Source: CAYXDR01 sp046498185
GTDB lineage: Bacteria; Desulfobacterota; DSM-4660; Desulfatiglandales; Desulfatiglandaceae
Length of the DNA stretch: 26,050 nt
Direction of reading: 5' to 3'
NCBI GenBank assembly: GCA_046498185.1
Contig: JAWOBE010000137.1
Coordinates: forward strand, 1 to 26,050
Shown: piece after piece, positions 7,196 to 14,603 of the stretch
Numbering within the stretch: position 1 is the first letter of the stretch
Layout of the letters: every line of letters starts with the position of its first letter
Made by a program: the position numbers and the translations under genes
The notes under the pieces: generated by a model
What the model was told of the DNA's origin: nothing
Seen by the model: only the letters and a program-made list of their open reading frames with translations
The model's database searches: none

Positions 7196-7227
7196 CGAAA
7201 AAGCCCGGGGGCCCACGGTCCCCGGGC
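7196..7227 (-). terminator. Intrinsic terminator after AOR
   Basis: On the minus strand GCCCGGGG (7227-7220) pairs with CCCCGGGC (7210-7203) and is followed by TTTTTCG. A very stable GC stem plus a T-run, 34 bases beyond the AOR stop. Confidence 0.92.
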
Positions 7228-7261
7228 GGTTGAAACGGGTTCGTTCGCGGCGAAAAAGAAC

Positions 7262-8998
7262 CTACCAGTTGAACACGCTATCCAGTTCTTCGTCTGTAAC
7301 CTCGAAAACCACATCGTGAGGGGAGAGACGCTCCTTCTTGAAGAAGTCCGGCAGGCGGTCGTTTTTGGCCGTAAGACCTGCTGCAGCGTTAAAATTCCGT
7401 TCGTTTTTCAGTACCGATTTTCCCAGTTCGGTTACATCGTCGGCAGTCAGGTTCAAGCCGGAAAACGCGTTTATCATGTCGATAAGGGCCTGGAAGGTTT
7501 CCGGCTGGTCCATGATCGCGAAGGCGACGAACAGGCACATGCCGGTGCTGTCAATGGCCGCGGTTGCGATTTGCAGGTTCCTGGAAAGTTCCACCTGACC
7601 CTGGGGTTTGAGCGGGTCGACTTTTCCGCCGACACTCAGGAGGTTTGTGGCCACCGCATACCCCGCGGTATGGTCGGCTCCCATGGTGCTGGTCGCGTAG
7701 GTGACCCCGATTCCCTGAACGGCGCGTGGATCATAGGCCGGCATGGCCTGCCCCTTGACGACCGGCACACGCTCGACGCCGAACACCTTTCCGGTCACCG
7801 CTGCACCGTTACCGAGAATGCGCCCGAGCGGACTCCCTTTGCCCACTTCTTTCACCAGTTCGATCGCGGCCGAGGCGTCTCCGAATTTTGCGAGGCCGGC
7901 TTCCATGGCCACCCCTATCGTTGCGCCCATTTCGATGGTATCGAGGCCGAAATCGTCGTCCAGCCTGTCAAGCATCGCAATTGCATCGATATCATCGATG
8001 CCGCAGTTTCCACCGTGAGCCCAGACCGTTTCATATTCCGGCTGCTTTGTGACATAGTTGCCGTCCTTGTCAACGAAAGTGCCCGAGCACCTGATGACGC
8101 AACCGCGGTGACAGCCATGGGTGGCTTGTCCGCCGCGCGCTGTTTCGAGTGCGGCCATGGTTTCACCGCTGATTTTTTCGCATCCCTTGAAGCGGCCGGC
8201 TGTAAAGTTGTAGGTCGGATAGCCTCCGGCTTCATTCACAATGTTGGTAAGTACATTTGTGCCGTATGCCGGCAACCCTTCTCCGGTAACCGGATGCTTT
8301 TTGAGGCCCTCGACCCACAGCTTGGTAGCCTCTTTGAAAGCCTCTGGATTTTTAGGACTGCGCATCTTCAGCCCGGCGTCGTCCAGTATTATCACCTTCA
8401 CGCCCTTGCTTCCCATGACGGCGCCGACACCGCCGCGGGCGGCATGGCGGTTGGGCCGAAAATCCATGTCAGTGAAAGCGACAGAGGCCGCTGACATTTT
8501 CATCTCGCCTGCTTGTCCAATCGAGATGCAGGCCACTTTGTCACCGTATTCTCCTTTAATTCTGTCTATCAGGTCGTAGTTTCCCAACCCGGTGAATTCA
8601 CTACAGGATGATATTTGAACGCCGTCCTTGTTTATTGAAATTTTATAGAGAGCACCTTCTTCGGGTTTTCCTTCGAGCACGATCGCCGCGTAACCCAGCC
8701 TGGCCAACACCTGCCCAGCCTGGCCGCCTGAATTTGCTTCTTTAATGCCTCCGGTGAGCGGGCTTTTGCAACCAATCGAAATACGACCCGACATGGCCGC
8801 TGTAGTTCCTCCGAGCAGGCCGGACGATATGACCAGTTTGTTGTCGGCCCCCAGAGGGTGGCACAATGGCGGCACTTCCTTGGCGATCAGGGCGGACGTC
8901 AGCGCGCGGCCTCCCAATCCACTATAAGCCCCAACCGGTGTCTCCACGGCTTTCGGTCCGCCTGCCGCTCCCATGTCTATCCTCAAAATTTTATCCAT
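7262..8998 (-). CDS. aor: Aldehyde:ferredoxin oxidoreductase family enzyme (tungsten-type)
   Basis: A 578-residue member of the AOR family, which oxidises aldehydes to acids (or reduces acids) with ferredoxin, using a bis-pyranopterin W or Mo cofactor and one 4Fe-4S cluster. The N-terminal beta domain includes GGRALTSALIAKE and SPLTGGIKEANSGG. Cluster ligands are Cys296, Cys300 and Cys304 (CX3CX3C, where the Pyrococcus enzyme has CX2CX3C) plus Cys488. The pterin motifs DDFGLD (348-353) and DSTGMC (483-488) are present, as is DPRAVQGIGVTYATS (423-437). The ATG at 8998 has AGGAGGAA upstream. Its own promoter, leader hairpin and terminator mark it as a single-gene unit. Substrate unknown; family certain. 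Confidence 0.95.
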   Translation of the reverse strand: MDKILRIDMGAAGGPKAVETPVGAYSGLGGRALTSALIAKEVPPLCHPLGADNKLVISSGLLGGTTAAMSGRISIGCKSPLTGGIKEANSGGQAGQVLARLGYAAIVLEGKPEEGALYKISINKDGVQISSCSEFTGLGNYDLIDRIKGEYGDKVACISIGQAGEMKMSAASVAFTDMDFRPNRHAARGGVGAVMGSKGVKVIILDDAGLKMRSPKNPEAFKEATKLWVEGLKKHPVTGEGLPAYGTNVLTNIVNEAGGYPTYNFTAGRFKGCEKISGETMAALETARGGQATHGCHRGCVIRCSGTFVDKDGNYVTKQPEYETVWAHGGNCGIDDIDAIAMLDRLDDDFGLDTIEMGATIGVAMEAGLAKFGDASAAIELVKEVGKGSPLGRILGNGAAVTGKVFGVERVPVVKGQAMPAYDPRAVQGIGVTYATSTMGADHTAGYAVATNLLSVGGKVDPLKPQGQVELSRNLQIATAAIDSTGMCLFVAFAIMDQPETFQALIDMINAFSGLNLTADDVTELGKSVLKNERNFNAAAGLTAKNDRLPDFFKKERLSPHDVVFEVTDEELDSVFNW

Positions 8999-9040
8999 AA
9001 ATTCCTCCTCTATCTAGGTAACGACAAAAAAAACATTTAT

Positions 9041-9062
9041 AGGCGGTGATCAACATCCGCCT
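9041..9062 (-). promoter_or_regulatory. Hairpin and U-tract in the AOR leader
   Basis: AGGCGG and CCGCCT form a six-pair stem around a ten-base loop. On the minus strand the stem is followed, after seven bases, by eight T (read on the plus strand as the A-run near 9026-9033). It sits inside the predicted 125-base AOR leader, before the ribosome site. It may be a weak attenuator; the gap between stem and T-run argues against a standard terminator. Confidence 0.4.
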
Positions 9063-9131
9063 TTAATCAATACAAAAATTCCTAAAATACCATTATAGAA
9101 ATTTTATGATTTATATAAGAAATATTAATAA

Positions 9132-9160
9132 ATTCTAACGTGATCCCTGCATCATGTCAA
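9132..9160 (-). promoter_or_regulatory. Strong promoter for AOR
   Basis: On the minus strand TTGACA (9160-9155, perfect), 17 bases, then TAGAAT (9137-9132, five of six). Transcription should start near 9125. The surroundings are very AT-rich, as expected for a strong promoter. Confidence 0.7.
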
Positions 9161-9183
9161 CAAACAACTAAAAAATTATAACT

Positions 9184-9201
9184 TATATCACATATGATAT
9201 A
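9184..9201. promoter_or_regulatory. 18-bp palindrome upstream of the AOR promoter
   Basis: TATATCA and TGATATA are perfect inverted copies separated by CATA. The centre lies about 67 bases upstream of the predicted AOR transcription start, a usual position for an activator. The half-site order (ATCA-N4-TGAT) is the reverse of the FNR pattern, so no regulator is assigned. Confidence 0.45.
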
Positions 9202-9289
9202 GCTGTGTAAGTTCTTTCTCCAGAAGGAATAATTTTGCTGCTAAGGTATTAGGTGATGTTCGAAAGAAGTGCAGGACGGAAAAGTACCG

Positions 9290-10594
9290 TCAAAAATAAT
9301 ACCTGATCCATATTTCCGGTCTAACCACATCAGGTTTTTCTCCGAATTCCGTTTGGGAAGACCCGATCGGTATGCCGACTCTGCAGTTCAATTCCAGGTT
9401 CGTTAAGGGGATGTAACTCATGCCAGGCTGGAGATTGAAGCTTTTGTCCCGGATATTAAATACGATCGCAAGCCAGGGATTGAAATAAAGGATGTCGAAC
9501 GGCTCTTTGACGCTGATTTTCAAATAGAGATAATCCCGGCCGAAATTGCGCTGGCTGTAGTAGGGTTTCGTGATACTGTCTGCGCGCCTGATAATGCCGG
9601 CATCTCCGGTGGCAAGCCAGCTTTGATAAGATTGGTGCTGGTAGGTGAAAAAAGCGTCAAGTTCGTCCCTGCTGTAGCCGGCGCCATTTTTGTAGTATTC
9701 AAGAATAAACGTAATGTCATTGGCGGTGAGGTAGCGTATGCCGAGAAGCCAGCTAAACTGATTGTCTTCGGAAACCGTTCGCCTTCCGGCTCCGTCCAGC
9801 ACCGGGCGCCTAACGCCGCGCCTAAGAGCCGCTTCTCCATGGATTTCAAAATTTTCAGCCAGATTCTTCGAAAAATCGAATCCATAGCTTTCCGGCTGGT
9901 CGGGACCGTTCATAAAGATGAAGTCCAGGTCGGTATCGTACCAGAGGAGGTATATTTTCAGGGCATGGATGAGGTCCCCGCGTTCCCCGAGGGCTGAATT
10001 TCCTATTCCTTCCAGCACAGGAAGGACAAGGCCGGTTACTGCCAGATTGCTTAAGCGCCCGCTGGAGAATGTTTTGATGAAATCCGCTCCGATCGAAGTA
10101 AACCCTTCAAGATTGAGCCCTGCATCATCCGGATCCTTCGGTCGGTTTAAAAAACCGACAGGGTTCCACGCGTACCCTTTGCCCCACAGGATCGATTTTT
10201 TTCCAGCCTCCAGGGTTAACCCGGCCGATGGTTTTAAAGAAACGGAGCATTCATAGATTTTGTTGATCCATTCCGACTCCCTGTAGACCCTGGCATATTC
10301 GTGGTGTGTCAACATTCGGGCATGGAAAAGACCTTTTTTGTAACTACCACGGAGTTCCAGCTGAGGGCGCCATTCCGTGGTGTAGCTTCCCGGCTCCCGG
10401 TTGTAATAGCTGAGTTTATAACGCGCGGAGTCCGTGTCCACGCGGTGGAGAACATGCCGGAGCTCAACCCTTCCGCCGAGCTCCCAGGGCTTGGTTTCGG
10501 CCTCTGGAATCGCGAAATCATATTCCCCGGCACCTGCGGGTTCCACAAACAGGCAAAGCAGGATCGATAAAAGACAAAAAAACCCTGCACGCAT
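9290..10594 (-). CDS. Predicted outer-membrane beta-barrel protein
   Basis: A 434-residue exported protein. Residues 1-22 form a Sec signal peptide ending near AGA. The mature part has alternating hydrophobic and polar residues with many Tyr, Trp and Phe, and the last residues are IWIRYYF, the terminal-Phe signal that BAM recognises in outer-membrane barrels. No helical membrane segment follows the signal. No family motif is certain; the layout resembles alginate-export- or DUF1302-like barrels. I start at the ATG at 10594, four bases after the LolA-like stop; an ATG at 10612 would overlap that gene. It is the last gene of the ABC-permease-LolA-like operon and may be its outer-membrane receptor or pore. 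Confidence 0.82.
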   Translation of the reverse strand: MRAGFFCLLSILLCLFVEPAGAGEYDFAIPEAETKPWELGGRVELRHVLHRVDTDSARYKLSYYNREPGSYTTEWRPQLELRGSYKKGLFHARMLTHHEYARVYRESEWINKIYECSVSLKPSAGLTLEAGKKSILWGKGYAWNPVGFLNRPKDPDDAGLNLEGFTSIGADFIKTFSSGRLSNLAVTGLVLPVLEGIGNSALGERGDLIHALKIYLLWYDTDLDFIFMNGPDQPESYGFDFSKNLAENFEIHGEAALRRGVRRPVLDGAGRRTVSEDNQFSWLLGIRYLTANDITFILEYYKNGAGYSRDELDAFFTYQHQSYQSWLATGDAGIIRRADSITKPYYSQRNFGRDYLYLKISVKEPFDILYFNPWLAIVFNIRDKSFNLQPGMSYIPLTNLELNCRVGIPIGSSQTEFGEKPDVVRPEIWIRYYF

Positions 10595-10598
10595 AGCT

Positions 10599-11348
10599 TC
10601 ACCGTAAATCATTCACTCTTGACATGTAGTTCAACGTGAAAACTTCATTCGGAAGGCTTCTTTGTTTGAGGTTGGCAGATATCATAATCGATTTATAACC
10701 TTTGTATAGAGGACTCTCGGTTTCCATCACCGCCGGCCGCACTACTCCGTCGCCGATATCCTTAATTTCCTTGAAATGAAGGGTTTTTATCAGCATGCCG
10801 GTTGCGGCGTAGCATTCAATTTTTGTGGGGACCACCTCCTCCGGAAGGACCCACATCTTGAGACGGTCGTAGGCTACGGAGCCGGTTTTGGCCTTGAGTT
10901 CCAGAAGATGCTGTCCCTGGTCCTCAAGCACACTGGTTACATCGTATTCGACGCTGTAGTCCAGGCGCATGATGTCGGAGTTGTTGAATACGCCTCCGAC
11001 CACCGATTGAAGGCTTGTAATGCGTATGGGTTTGCCAACATTAGGGATATAGAGCCACATGTTTTCCCCCAGTCGCAGCGTAGTCCGACCTTTTTCGCTT
11101 GCCGGGGATACAAACAACGTAACAACCTTGTCCTTGTCTTTTTTAAGAAACCATAAAACGAATTCCTTTTTTCGACCGTCAGGCTCGATATTTATGATTT
11201 TCCTGTACATTTCAAGATCGCCGGGTTGCAGGTTACGGTCCACCTGTTCGAGGATTTCCTGGCCGTTAATCGCGAAAACGGGACTTTCTGACATAAGGAA
11301 ACCCGGCACTAAAAACAGAAAAAGAATAATGACCACATATTTTTTCAT
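10599..11348 (-). CDS. LolA-like outer-membrane lipoprotein-sorting protein
   Basis: A 249-residue periplasmic protein with a clear signal peptide (residues 1-26, ending VFA). The mature protein resembles the LolA-like fold annotated as outer membrane lipoprotein-sorting protein: an N-terminal helix, then beta strands such as GRTTLRLGENMWLYIPNVGK and MWVLPEEVVPTKIECYAATG that make an unclosed barrel holding lipid or lipoprotein acyl chains. GGAGGAAA precedes the ATG. It lies 23 bases after the permease gene and abuts the barrel gene. The likely job is carrying a lipid-bearing cargo across the periplasm from the ABC transporter to the barrel. Fold assignment comes from sequence pattern; cargo is unknown. 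Confidence 0.85.
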   Translation of the reverse strand: MKKYVVIILFLFLVPGFLMSESPVFAINGQEILEQVDRNLQPGDLEMYRKIINIEPDGRKKEFVLWFLKKDKDKVVTLFVSPASEKGRTTLRLGENMWLYIPNVGKPIRITSLQSVVGGVFNNSDIMRLDYSVEYDVTSVLEDQGQHLLELKAKTGSVAYDRLKMWVLPEEVVPTKIECYAATGMLIKTLHFKEIKDIGDGVVRPAVMETESPLYKGYKSIMISANLKQRSLPNEVFTLNYMSRVNDLR

Positions 11349-11371
11349 TGTTTATTTCCTCCGGTTATCAC

Positions 11372-12622
11372 TTATACATGCCGCAGGGCTTCGACAGGTT
11401 CAAGTTTAGCGGCTTTGGATGCCGGCTGCAGACTGGCAAGCACCGAGACCAGTAAAACGATCAGGCATGCGTATACAACATCTAATAGAGCTATACTCGG
11501 CGTGATGGAAAAGATTTGGTTTCTTGTTCCGAACGCGACGTCTACACCTGTAACATTGAGCACCATCAGTACGAAAAGGCCGAGAACCGCACCGGCGATG
11601 GAGCTTACAAGACCCAGGCTGAAGCCTTCGGCAACGAAAAGCCCCATGATCTTGCCGGGGGATGTCCCCATCGCAGCCAGGGTACCGATTTCACGGACCC
11701 GTTCATAGACGCTCATCATCATCACGTTCAAGACACTGATCAGGACAACGGCGATCAAGATCACCTTGATGCCAAGAGTCATCAGGTCTAGCATCCGAAC
11801 GACGTTATAGAAGGGACTTAGTTCGCTCCACATGTGCAGCTCGAACGCCGGCTTGCCCTGTTGGTTTACAATCGGTTCAATGGTGTTTCTAAGGGCGACT
11901 TCGATTTCCTCGATCCGGTCGAAATCGGTCACGCGGACAGCCACCTCGCTGATTTCCATTTCCTCCATCCTGAGCAGCGCTGCCGCGTCCTCTATATGCA
12001 GGTAACCATCCCTGCCCCCAGGTCCCATAAGACTTTCGACGATTCCTGCCACCTCAAAGGTCATGCCGTTGACGGAGCCGTCCTTGTTGTTCGCGACTAA
12101 CACGACTGTATCACCGGTCTTGAGGCCCATCCCGATCGCCAGAACTTCGGGCAGGAGCATCTGCCCCTTTTCCAAAGGTAACGTCTCCGTTTCATTGCTT
12201 TTTATCCGGGTCTTCAATAGTGGGGCGGCTATATTTTCCTTTTCCGGGTATATACCGTTCAGGCGTATGTTCGTCGTCTGTGCGTAATCGCTTAGCATCG
12301 CACCTAATTTGATACGCGGAGAAAAGCCTTCCACCCCCGGCGTTTCTTTCAATATGCGATCAAGATTACGGTAGGCGGCGGGCTGTATCATGCGATCGAG
12401 GGGCAGGTTATCGATACTCGCCATGTATCCTTTGCGGTGAACCTGAAGATGACTGAATACCGAATCGGTTATCTGGCCTACGACCGCACGTTTGAAGGAA
12501 TCGCTCAAACCCACGAAAACGACGACGGAAACTACTCCTACCGCAATCAGGAGACCTGTGAGGAGGCTTCGGCGCTTGTACCTGAGAAGATTCTTGATTG
12601 CAAGCTGCGTGATTTTAAGCAT
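11372..12622 (-). CDS. ABC transporter permease, MacB/LolC/FtsX type
   Basis: A 416-residue inner-membrane permease of the mechanotransmission type: one transmembrane helix near residues 18-40, a large periplasmic domain of about 230 residues, then three helices in the C-terminal third. The stretch MSVYERVREIGTLAAMG is the conserved cytoplasmic coupling region of FtsX-like permeases, and the C-terminus has the usual PxxxAxxLxPxEALR pattern. The ATG at 12622 has GAGGAGG six bases upstream and overlaps the end of the ATPase gene by eight bases, so translation is coupled. Such permeases do not form a pore but drive periplasmic partners or extract lipoproteins, which fits the LolA-like gene next door. 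Confidence 0.93.
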   Translation of the reverse strand: MLKITQLAIKNLLRYKRRSLLTGLLIAVGVVSVVVFVGLSDSFKRAVVGQITDSVFSHLQVHRKGYMASIDNLPLDRMIQPAAYRNLDRILKETPGVEGFSPRIKLGAMLSDYAQTTNIRLNGIYPEKENIAAPLLKTRIKSNETETLPLEKGQMLLPEVLAIGMGLKTGDTVVLVANNKDGSVNGMTFEVAGIVESLMGPGGRDGYLHIEDAAALLRMEEMEISEVAVRVTDFDRIEEIEVALRNTIEPIVNQQGKPAFELHMWSELSPFYNVVRMLDLMTLGIKVILIAVVLISVLNVMMMSVYERVREIGTLAAMGTSPGKIMGLFVAEGFSLGLVSSIAGAVLGLFVLMVLNVTGVDVAFGTRNQIFSITPSIALLDVVYACLIVLLVSVLASLQPASKAAKLEPVEALRHV

Positions 12623-13322
12623 TGGGCACCTCCTCGTCGGGGGTCTCCGCATTTACCAGTTTCCCGTCTTCCAGGTGAAAGAGCGCTTCAGCCTGGTCCA
12701 TTACACGTGGATCATGGGTTGAAAACACGAATGTGGTGCCGAATTCGTCCCTCATGCTTTTCATGATGGAAACCACTTTACGGGCGGTTTCACCGTCCAG
12801 ATTGGCAGTGGGTTCGTCTGCGAGTACCAGTTCAGGGTTCCCGACGAGCGCTCTCGCGATAGCCACACGTTGTTTTTGTCCACCGGAGAGCTGGGAGGGA
12901 TATTTTTGCGCCTGATCCGCCATGCCCACAGCCGCCAGAACCTTTGAAACGGCAGGGGTTCGGCTGGTTTTCGGTATATTGCGGATCATCATCAAGGGGT
13001 ATTCGACGTTTTCAGTCACAGTCAAGACCGGCAGGAGGTTAAAGTCTTGGAAAACGAACCCCAAGTGTTTTCCACGAAATGCGGCGCTGGTTTTTCGGTC
13101 GAATTTCGCCACATCTTCTCCGGCGACCAGCACAGTGCCTTCAGACGGACTGTCAAGGCAGCCGATCAGGTTGAGGGCCGTGCTTTTACCGCTTCCCGAC
13201 GGACCCACCAAAGCAGTGAACAAGCCTTTGGATATTTTAAGGCTCACATTATTCAACGCCCGGATTTCTGTTTCTCCAGACTTGTATATCTTTGAAACTG
13301 CATTCAGAACAACGAGATCCAT
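12615..13322 (-). CDS. ABC transporter ATP-binding protein, LolD/MacB type
   Basis: A 235-residue ATPase subunit with Walker A GPSGSGKST, a Q-loop (GFVFQDFNLLP), signature LSGGQKQRVAIARAL, Walker B LVLADEPTANLD and the switch His in FSTHD. The sequence groups with LolD/MacB ATPases that pair with FtsX-like permeases. GGAAGGGG precedes the ATG. It is first in a four-gene minus-strand operon (ATPase, permease, LolA-like protein, barrel). The gene is divergent from wrbA, with an AT-rich promoter region between. Confidence 0.95.
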   Translation of the reverse strand: MDLVVLNAVSKIYKSGETEIRALNNVSLKISKGLFTALVGPSGSGKSTALNLIGCLDSPSEGTVLVAGEDVAKFDRKTSAAFRGKHLGFVFQDFNLLPVLTVTENVEYPLMMIRNIPKTSRTPAVSKVLAAVGMADQAQKYPSQLSGGQKQRVAIARALVGNPELVLADEPTANLDGETARKVVSIMKSMRDEFGTTFVFSTHDPRVMDQAEALFHLEDGKLVNAETPDEEVPNA

Positions 13323-13400
13323 TTTCCCCTTCCTCCACTAACAAGGCAATAAAGGATAGCTCTATTTATGGTGAAAAATAACTTCTTTTTCTGTATTATA

Positions 13401-13430
13401 ATTATATAGGTCTTTAAGGATAAAACGCAA
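13401..13430 (-). promoter_or_regulatory. Candidate promoter for the ABC-LolA-barrel operon
   Basis: On the minus strand TTGCGT (13430-13425), 18 bases, then TATAAT (13406-13401). A second minus-strand TATAAT lies at 13400-13395. The same AT-rich stretch carries a plus-strand TATAAT (13397-13402) that could serve wrbA, though no matching plus-strand -35 is evident. Confidence 0.45.
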
Positions 13431-13450
13431 CACAATAAAGGAGCTAGAAC

Positions 13451-14062
13451 ATCAAGGTTTTGATCGTTTTCTATTCACTTTACGGCCATATATACAAAAT
13501 GGCCGAGGCCGTGAGACAGGGCGCTGAAAGCGTCGCCGAAGCAGACGTCCGACTTGCACGGGTACCGGAGACACTTTCTGAAGAGGTGCTTCAGAAGATG
13601 GGCGGGTTGGAATTCCAGGAAAGTTTGGCTCATGTGACGATATGCACTTTGGATGACCTGGTTCAGGCCGATGCGATTATTTTCGGCACCCCCACCCGCT
13701 TCGGGAACATGTGCGGACAGATGCGCCAGTTTCTGGATTCCACCGGAGGTCTGTGGGCTGAAGGTGCGCTCGTGGGAAAGGTGGGGGGTGTTTTCACGAG
13801 TAGCGCGACACAGCACGGGGGGCAGGAAACCACGCTTTTGACGTTTCACATCAACCTGCTGCACCATGGAATGATCGTGGTGGGCCTGCCTTATACTTTC
13901 GCTGGGCAAATGCGCATCGATGAGGTGACTGGCGGTTCTCCATATGGTGCTTCGACCATAGCCGGAGGCCGCGGAGAGCGGATGCCGAGTGAAAACGAGC
14001 TGGGGGCTGCCCGTTTTCAGGGGAAGCATGTAGCTGAAATTGCATCTAAATTGAGCCGTTAA
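13451..14062 (+). CDS. wrbA: WrbA-like NAD(P)H:quinone oxidoreductase (flavodoxin fold)
   Basis: An FMN-binding quinone reductase of the WrbA family, which reduces quinones by two electrons and so avoids semiquinones. Motifs include YSLYGHIYKMAEAV (FMN phosphate loop), FGTPTRFGNM, FLDSTGGLW, HGGQETT and GGSPYGASTIAGG. Length is about 203 residues, as usual. The start is odd: AAAGGAG (13437-13443) stands seven bases before ATC at 13451, which would give (M)KVLIVFYS, the family N-terminus. The only ordinary start is TTG at 13460, 16 bases from the ribosome site and lacking the first residues of strand one. An in-frame stop at 13445 rules out anything further upstream. The family is certain; the start codon is inferred. 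Confidence 0.93.
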   Translation: MKVLIVFYSLYGHIYKMAEAVRQGAESVAEADVRLARVPETLSEEVLQKMGGLEFQESLAHVTICTLDDLVQADAIIFGTPTRFGNMCGQMRQFLDSTGGLWAEGALVGKVGGVFTSSATQHGGQETTLLTFHINLLHHGMIVVGLPYTFAGQMRIDEVTGGSPYGASTIAGGRGERMPSENELGAARFQGKHVAEIASKLSR

Positions 14063-14188
14063 CGCGGGCAGGGTTTTTGCGAATCAAAATAGATCAGCCT
14101 GGTAAAAGAACCAATGTCTGCCACATGTCCGATTTAAAAATAAAAAGAGGGAAAGTGTAGTGAAGGTGTTCTAAATTTTCAATGGGGC

Positions 14189-14368
14189 TCATTTTTTTAC
14201 CGAAATCTCCCCGTTAGAGATACAGGCGTCTATAGCATCTTTATCGAAGCGCCATACCCTTCCAATTCGGATCGCCGGCAGTTTTCCTTCTTTTGCATAC
14301 TTGCAGATGGTGATTTCATGAAGCTTCAGGTATTCGGATACTTCTTTGGTCGTCATTATTTTTGGCAT
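14189..14368 (-). CDS. Small excisionase-type helix-turn-helix DNA-binding protein
   Basis: A 59-residue protein with the MerR-like winged helix of the excise/HTH_17 family: TTKEVSEYLKLHEITICKYA is the helix-turn-helix and GKLPAIRIGRVWRFDKDAI the wing and following helix, close to the consensus GxlPaxrxGrxwRf. GGGAGGT lies ten bases upstream of the ATG. Such proteins act as recombination directionality factors or small transcription regulators. There is no integrase, toxin or phage gene nearby, so regulation is the more likely role. It has its own promoter. The spacing supports the ATG at 14368 over an internal one at 14356. Confidence 0.85.
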   Translation of the reverse strand: MPKIMTTKEVSEYLKLHEITICKYAKEGKLPAIRIGRVWRFDKDAIDACISNGEISVKK

Positions 14369-14424
14369 TTTTATATTACCTCCCGCATGTAAAATGTTTT
14401 AATCTCTCTAACAACAATTTCCGC

Positions 14425-14453
14425 ATGCTATACTTTAACTTCCGCTATGTCAA
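14425..14453 (-). promoter_or_regulatory. Promoter for the small HTH gene
   Basis: On the minus strand TTGACA (14453-14448, perfect), 17 bases, then TAGCAT (14430-14425, four of six). Expected start near 14418, about 50 bases before the ATG. Confidence 0.55.
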
Positions 14454-14572
14454 TGCTCTAATTTACTGACCCTTTCTGTAGTTCACCGGTCGATATATCT
14501 CAAGTCATTCAAAAAATTTTTAAACTTATATCAACAGTGTGATGGCGTCGCCGAGGATCCAACAAAGTGCGC

Positions 14573-14603
14573 AACCTTAGATGCCGTAGATGCATCAAAG
14601 GTT
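14573..14603 (-). terminator. Hairpin at the end of the UbiB-like gene
   Basis: AACCTT and AAGGTT pair outside, and GATGC and GCATC pair inside, separated by one A-A mismatch, with a seven-base loop. The structure begins at the stop codon of the UbiB-like gene. There is no T-run, so it may stop transcription with other factors or protect the mRNA 3' end. Confidence 0.4.

Noticed and set aside
7190..8494. 434-codon plus-strand frame opposite AOR
   Set aside because: Long but antisense to a clear AOR, crosses the AOR terminator and has no ribosome site or family motif.
9246..9296. GACGG/CCGTC hairpin after the barrel gene as terminator
   Set aside because: On the minus strand the T-run precedes the stem instead of following it.
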